Shown here: positions 34,827 to 37,212 of the stretch, in pieces
Layout: every line of letters starts with the position of its first letter
Position numbering within the stretch: position 1 is the stretch's first letter
Assembly: GCA_009692505.1 (NCBI GenBank)
Contig: SHZC01000026.1
Span: 1 to 37,212, forward strand
DNA: 37,212 bases
DNA from: Myxococcales bacterium
GTDB lineage: Bacteria; Myxococcota_A; Bradymonadia; UBA7976; UBA1532
Direction of reading: 5' to 3'
Made by a program: the position numbers and the translations under genes
The notes under the pieces: generated by a model
The model's input: the letters and a program-made list of their open reading frames with translations, nothing else
Database searches by the model: none
What the model was told of the DNA's origin: nothing

Positions 34827-36328
34827 AACCCAAGAGCATCGGCCGCCTCATCCTGACGTACCTAGGCTACGGCTCGTTCTTCGTCGTCGCCTTCGTCGCG
34901 TTTGTCTACCTCACTCTGCCGCTCGACACGCTGAAGGCCTACCTCATTCGTAAGGTCGCCGATGAGCAGCACGCGGATCTGGTCATCGAGGACCTCTCGA
35001 CCTGGGGCCTCACGGGACTCTCGGCCACGAACGTCACGTACACCCCCCGCCCAAGCCCCGAGGAGGCCGCTGAGCTCGCCGCCGCTCGCGAGCTCCGCAA
35101 GGCCTGGCAGGACACCCATCGGGGCGCTCGAGCCAAGAGCGAGGAGAAGGCGCCAGGGATCGACGCAGGCGCGCCGGGCACCACGAGCGTGGCCCAGGAC
35201 GACGGACCCAAACCCGGCAAGAGCGACTCCGCTGCAGGCGACGAGCCCCCCAGTGTGCCCAGCGGACCTCAGGCGATGGAGTTCGCGATGCTCAGGGCCA
35301 AAGCCGGGCTCGTTGACCTTCTCCGAGGCCGAAAGTCCGGCGCGTTGGAGGCCGAGCTGCTCGGAGGAACGGTCGAGGCCGAGGTCCGACAGGTCGGAGA
35401 AGACCTCTCCCTCGACGGCAAGTGGAGCGGGCTGGAGCTCCGGCAGCTCACCATGCTCAAGCGTCAAACGGGCGTCGCGCTGGCGGGCACCTTCGAGGGG
35501 GCCGTCGATGTGGACGTGCCGATGGGCGACGACGGCAAACTTCGCCTCGCGAGCGCGACGGGCACCATCGAGCTGCGCGTGGCCAACGGCGCGCTCGGAC
35601 CCGGCAAGATCGAGTCGGCCAAGGCCGGCACGGTTGAAATCCCCATGGCCACGTTCACCGAGCTGAACGCGAAGTTCGTGCTTGAGAAGAAGCGCGCCAC
35701 CGTCGACCACTTCGACCTCATTGGCAAAGACCTTGAAGCCGAGCTGACGGGCTATATCCAGCTGGCCAACGCGCTTAAGCAGTTTGCCCCCCGTTTGCAC
35801 CTCCGCTTCAAGCTGGGGGAGGAGTTTCAAGAGGCCCACACGGACCTCAAGGTGCTCCTGTCGATGGGCCCGCTGAAGGCCGGACAGTCCGAGGGGTACA
35901 CCGGCCTGGCGATCAACGGGACGTTCGAGAAGATCGACGCGAAGCCCCGGCGCGACAGTCCTTATAAGCGCGGCAGCGCGGCTACCGATGCGACTCCGGC
36001 CCCCAAAGACGAGAAGAAGACAACCCCCAAGGCTGATCGTAAGGGGGGCAAGTCGACGGCGAGGCCGGTGGGCAAGACCACGGGTGGCCTGCCGACCCCG
36101 ATAGATCGGACCAACGCCGCCGTGAAGATCGAGGCGCCGATCCCGGTCGAGCGAGCGACCGAGGTAGAGCCTGTGGCCGCGCCCGAACCTCCCCCGGTGG
36201 CCGACCCCGTCGAGGAGGCCGCGCCGCCGGTCCCGGAACCGGAAGCCGAAGCCGCTGAGACGGAGAAGCCCGAGGGCGAGGGCCCAGACGAGAAGACCGA
36301 AGAGAGAGACGACGCCCTCGAGGAGTGA
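34823..36328 (+). CDS. gspN: Type II secretion GspN-like protein with disordered tail
   Basis: The product has 501 residues. One N-terminal TM at about 12-32 (LTYLGYGSFFVVAFVAFVYL) is followed by an AsmA/GspN-like beta-rich periplasmic region: LVIEDLSTWGLTGLSATNVT, then after an Ala/Asp-rich linker (about 80-150), ALEAELLGGTVEAEVRQVG and FDLIGKDLEAELTGYIQLA. This fits the GspN of delta-type systems, which closes their gsp operons. Residues about 380-501 are Pro, Glu, Lys and Ala-rich with no fold expected and are reminiscent of TonB-like spanning linkers. GspN is dispensable in many systems and its role is unsettled. It is the last gene of the operon. Confidence 0.88.
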   Translation: MKPKSIGRLILTYLGYGSFFVVAFVAFVYLTLPLDTLKAYLIRKVADEQHADLVIEDLSTWGLTGLSATNVTYTPRPSPEEAAELAAARELRKAWQDTHRGARAKSEEKAPGIDAGAPGTTSVAQDDGPKPGKSDSAAGDEPPSVPSGPQAMEFAMLRAKAGLVDLLRGRKSGALEAELLGGTVEAEVRQVGEDLSLDGKWSGLELRQLTMLKRQTGVALAGTFEGAVDVDVPMGDDGKLRLASATGTIELRVANGALGPGKIESAKAGTVEIPMATFTELNAKFVLEKKRATVDHFDLIGKDLEAELTGYIQLANALKQFAPRLHLRFKLGEEFQEAHTDLKVLLSMGPLKAGQSEGYTGLAINGTFEKIDAKPRRDSPYKRGSAATDATPAPKDEKKTTPKADRKGGKSTARPVGKTTGGLPTPIDRTNAAVKIEAPIPVERATEVEPVAAPEPPPVADPVEEAAPPVPEPEAEAAETEKPEGEGPDEKTEERDDALEE

Positions 36329-36343
36329 GCTGCGGCGGCTCAC
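36325..36343. terminator. Candidate terminator hairpin between convergent genes
   Basis: GTGAGC and GCTCAC form a perfect six-base-pair stem around a seven-base loop. The hairpin begins within the last codons of gspN and ends ten bases before the end of the convergent transglycosylase gene. It is short and has no T-run on either side, so it may be a weak bidirectional terminator or chance. Confidence 0.3.
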
Positions 36344-36353
36344 AGGACCCGCC

Positions 36354-37212
36354 TCAGAAGTTGATGTTGTCGCGCATCTCGCCGTCGACCTTCTGATCGA
36401 AGAGTCGCCCCGGCGTTCCGACATAAATCCGTCGGTACAGCCCCCAGAAACGAATCACCTTCTTGGTGTACTCCCGCGCCTCGTCGTACGGGATCTCCTC
36501 GATGAGCTCATCGAGCGGCAACGTCGGCTTGCGGGCGAGCCAAGCCCCCACGCGATGGGGTCCGGCGTTGTACGAGGCGATGGCGAGCGGGGCTTGTCCT
36601 TTGAACTTGTGCAGGAGCTCGTGGATGTACCAGGCGGACATCTCCAGCACGACCTCGGGTTCGAAGAGCAGCACCGATCCAAAGTTCCGCAGGCCCAGAC
36701 GCTCGGCGATGAGCCCACCGGTATGAGGCATGACCTGCATCAATCCCCGAGCGTTGGACCGCGAGATGGCCAGAGGGTTCCAACTCGACTCGACGGTCAT
36801 GAACGCGAAGAGGAGGAGCGGGTCGAGGCCGTAGTGCTTGGCGTTTCGCTCGACGACCTCCGTGAAGGGCAAGGGGTAGCGACGTTTCCAGTCCGGCTTC
36901 GAGCCGACGTCCTCCGGAAGGTTCCGGGGCAAGGCGCCGATGAACCCGTGGCGCCGGGCGTAATGCGGGTCACCCAAGGCCGCGAACGCCTGACCGAGCC
37001 GCTTGGAGAGGTCGGACGAGACGGCACGGGCGAGGCCCGCTCCGCGTGAAAGATCGCTGGGTACAAGCGCGCGTTCCACAGCGGGCACGATCGTCCGACC
37101 CCACTCCGCGCGTTGAGTGTCTCCCCGATTGTCGACGTACGGGCGATAGACGTGGGTCCAAGTCTTCAGCGCCTTGCCGCGCGGTCGGGCGTCCCGAAAG
37201 GCACGCAGCTCA
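36354..37212 (-). CDS. Lytic transglycosylase (SLT family), 5' end outside window
   Basis: The frame is open from the right edge to the stop at 36354 (286 codons visible). GTG 37088 is in frame, but sensible coding sequence continues upstream of it (KTWTHVYRPYVDNRGD), so the true start lies beyond the window. The SLT catalytic domain (roughly the middle and C-terminal part) has the catalytic Glu in FMTVESSWNP, followed by ARGLMQVMPHTG, the conserved LEMSAWYIHELLHKF helix and IASYNAGPHRVGAW. The end (YTKKVIRFWGLYRRIY) is typical. The enzyme cleaves the peptidoglycan glycan strand to a 1,6-anhydro product in the periplasm. The upstream helical part resembles Slt70/MltC-type proteins. It is convergent with gspN, 25 bases apart. 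Confidence 0.93.
   Translation of the reverse strand, partial: ELRAFRDARPRGKALKTWTHVYRPYVDNRGDTQRAEWGRTIVPAVERALVPSDLSRGAGLARAVSSDLSKRLGQAFAALGDPHYARRHGFIGALPRNLPEDVGSKPDWKRRYPLPFTEVVERNAKHYGLDPLLLFAFMTVESSWNPLAISRSNARGLMQVMPHTGGLIAERLGLRNFGSVLLFEPEVVLEMSAWYIHELLHKFKGQAPLAIASYNAGPHRVGAWLARKPTLPLDELIEEIPYDEAREYTKKVIRFWGLYRRIYVGTPGRLFDQKVDGEMRDNINF

Noticed and set aside
34862..36424. 520-codon minus-strand frame
   Set aside because: It is antisense to gspN and runs into the convergent transglycosylase in another frame; no recognisable domain.
1..37212. tRNA, rRNA, CRISPR array, insertion sequence or phage gene
   Set aside because: No cloverleaf with a CCA or T-loop pattern, regularly spaced repeats, transposase motifs or terminal inverted repeats were recognised on either strand.

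Overview
The window is a gene-dense, very GC-rich stretch of Gram-negative chromosome. Large multidomain envelope proteins, lipoproteins with PEGA, TPR and Kelch modules, an FHA-GAF-cyclase, an AAA-TPR signalling ATPase and a delta-type gsp operon (PilM-like GspL, GspN at the end) suggest a Myxococcota / former Deltaproteobacteria genome. This placement is inferred from gene content only. I see no tRNA, rRNA, CRISPR array, insertion sequence or phage gene, and no gene-free stretch over 300 bases.

Region 1 (1-11192, minus strand) is a tight three-gene operon: a secreted or periplasmic TPR/PEGA protein with a C-terminal membrane segment, a Kelch-repeat lipoprotein whose start overlaps the previous stop (TGATG), and a giant outer-membrane protein. 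The giant protein has at least 2672 residues and runs off the left edge. It chains DUF11-like repeats, SdrD-B/carboxypeptidase-regulatory-like modules, an internal OmpA-like peptidoglycan-binding domain and a C-terminal beta-barrel.

Region 2 (11283-21112) is signalling. On the plus strand lie an NtrB-like sensor histidine kinase, a TTGA-coupled endonuclease/exonuclease/phosphatase-fold enzyme, a TPR lipoprotein and an FHA-GAF-class III adenylate cyclase. Convergent to these, on the minus strand, is a 1112-residue AAA/TPR protein. Divergent from that is an NtrC-family sigma-54 response regulator.

Region 3 (21113-36328) is a type II secretion operon in the order gspC-D-E-F-lspA-G-H-I-J-K-L-M-N, almost entirely joined by 1-4 base start/stop overlaps. 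A signal peptidase II gene (lspA) sits between gspF and gspG. The 192-base gap before gspC carries a good candidate -24/-12 promoter and, further upstream, two near-identical 13-bp dyads 41 bp apart. That is the layout expected for activation by an NtrC-type protein such as the one encoded next door. No prepilin peptidase (gspO), gspA/B or pilotin gene is in the operon.

Region 4 (36354-37212, minus) is a lytic transglycosylase, cut by the right edge and convergent with gspN.

Taken together, the locus reads as envelope and secretion machinery with its own control module: a kinase, a sigma-54 activator, a cyclase and an AAA/TPR protein flank a T2SS operon that carries its own lipoprotein signal peptidase. 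The functional link between the signalling genes and the T2SS is inferred from position and promoter architecture.
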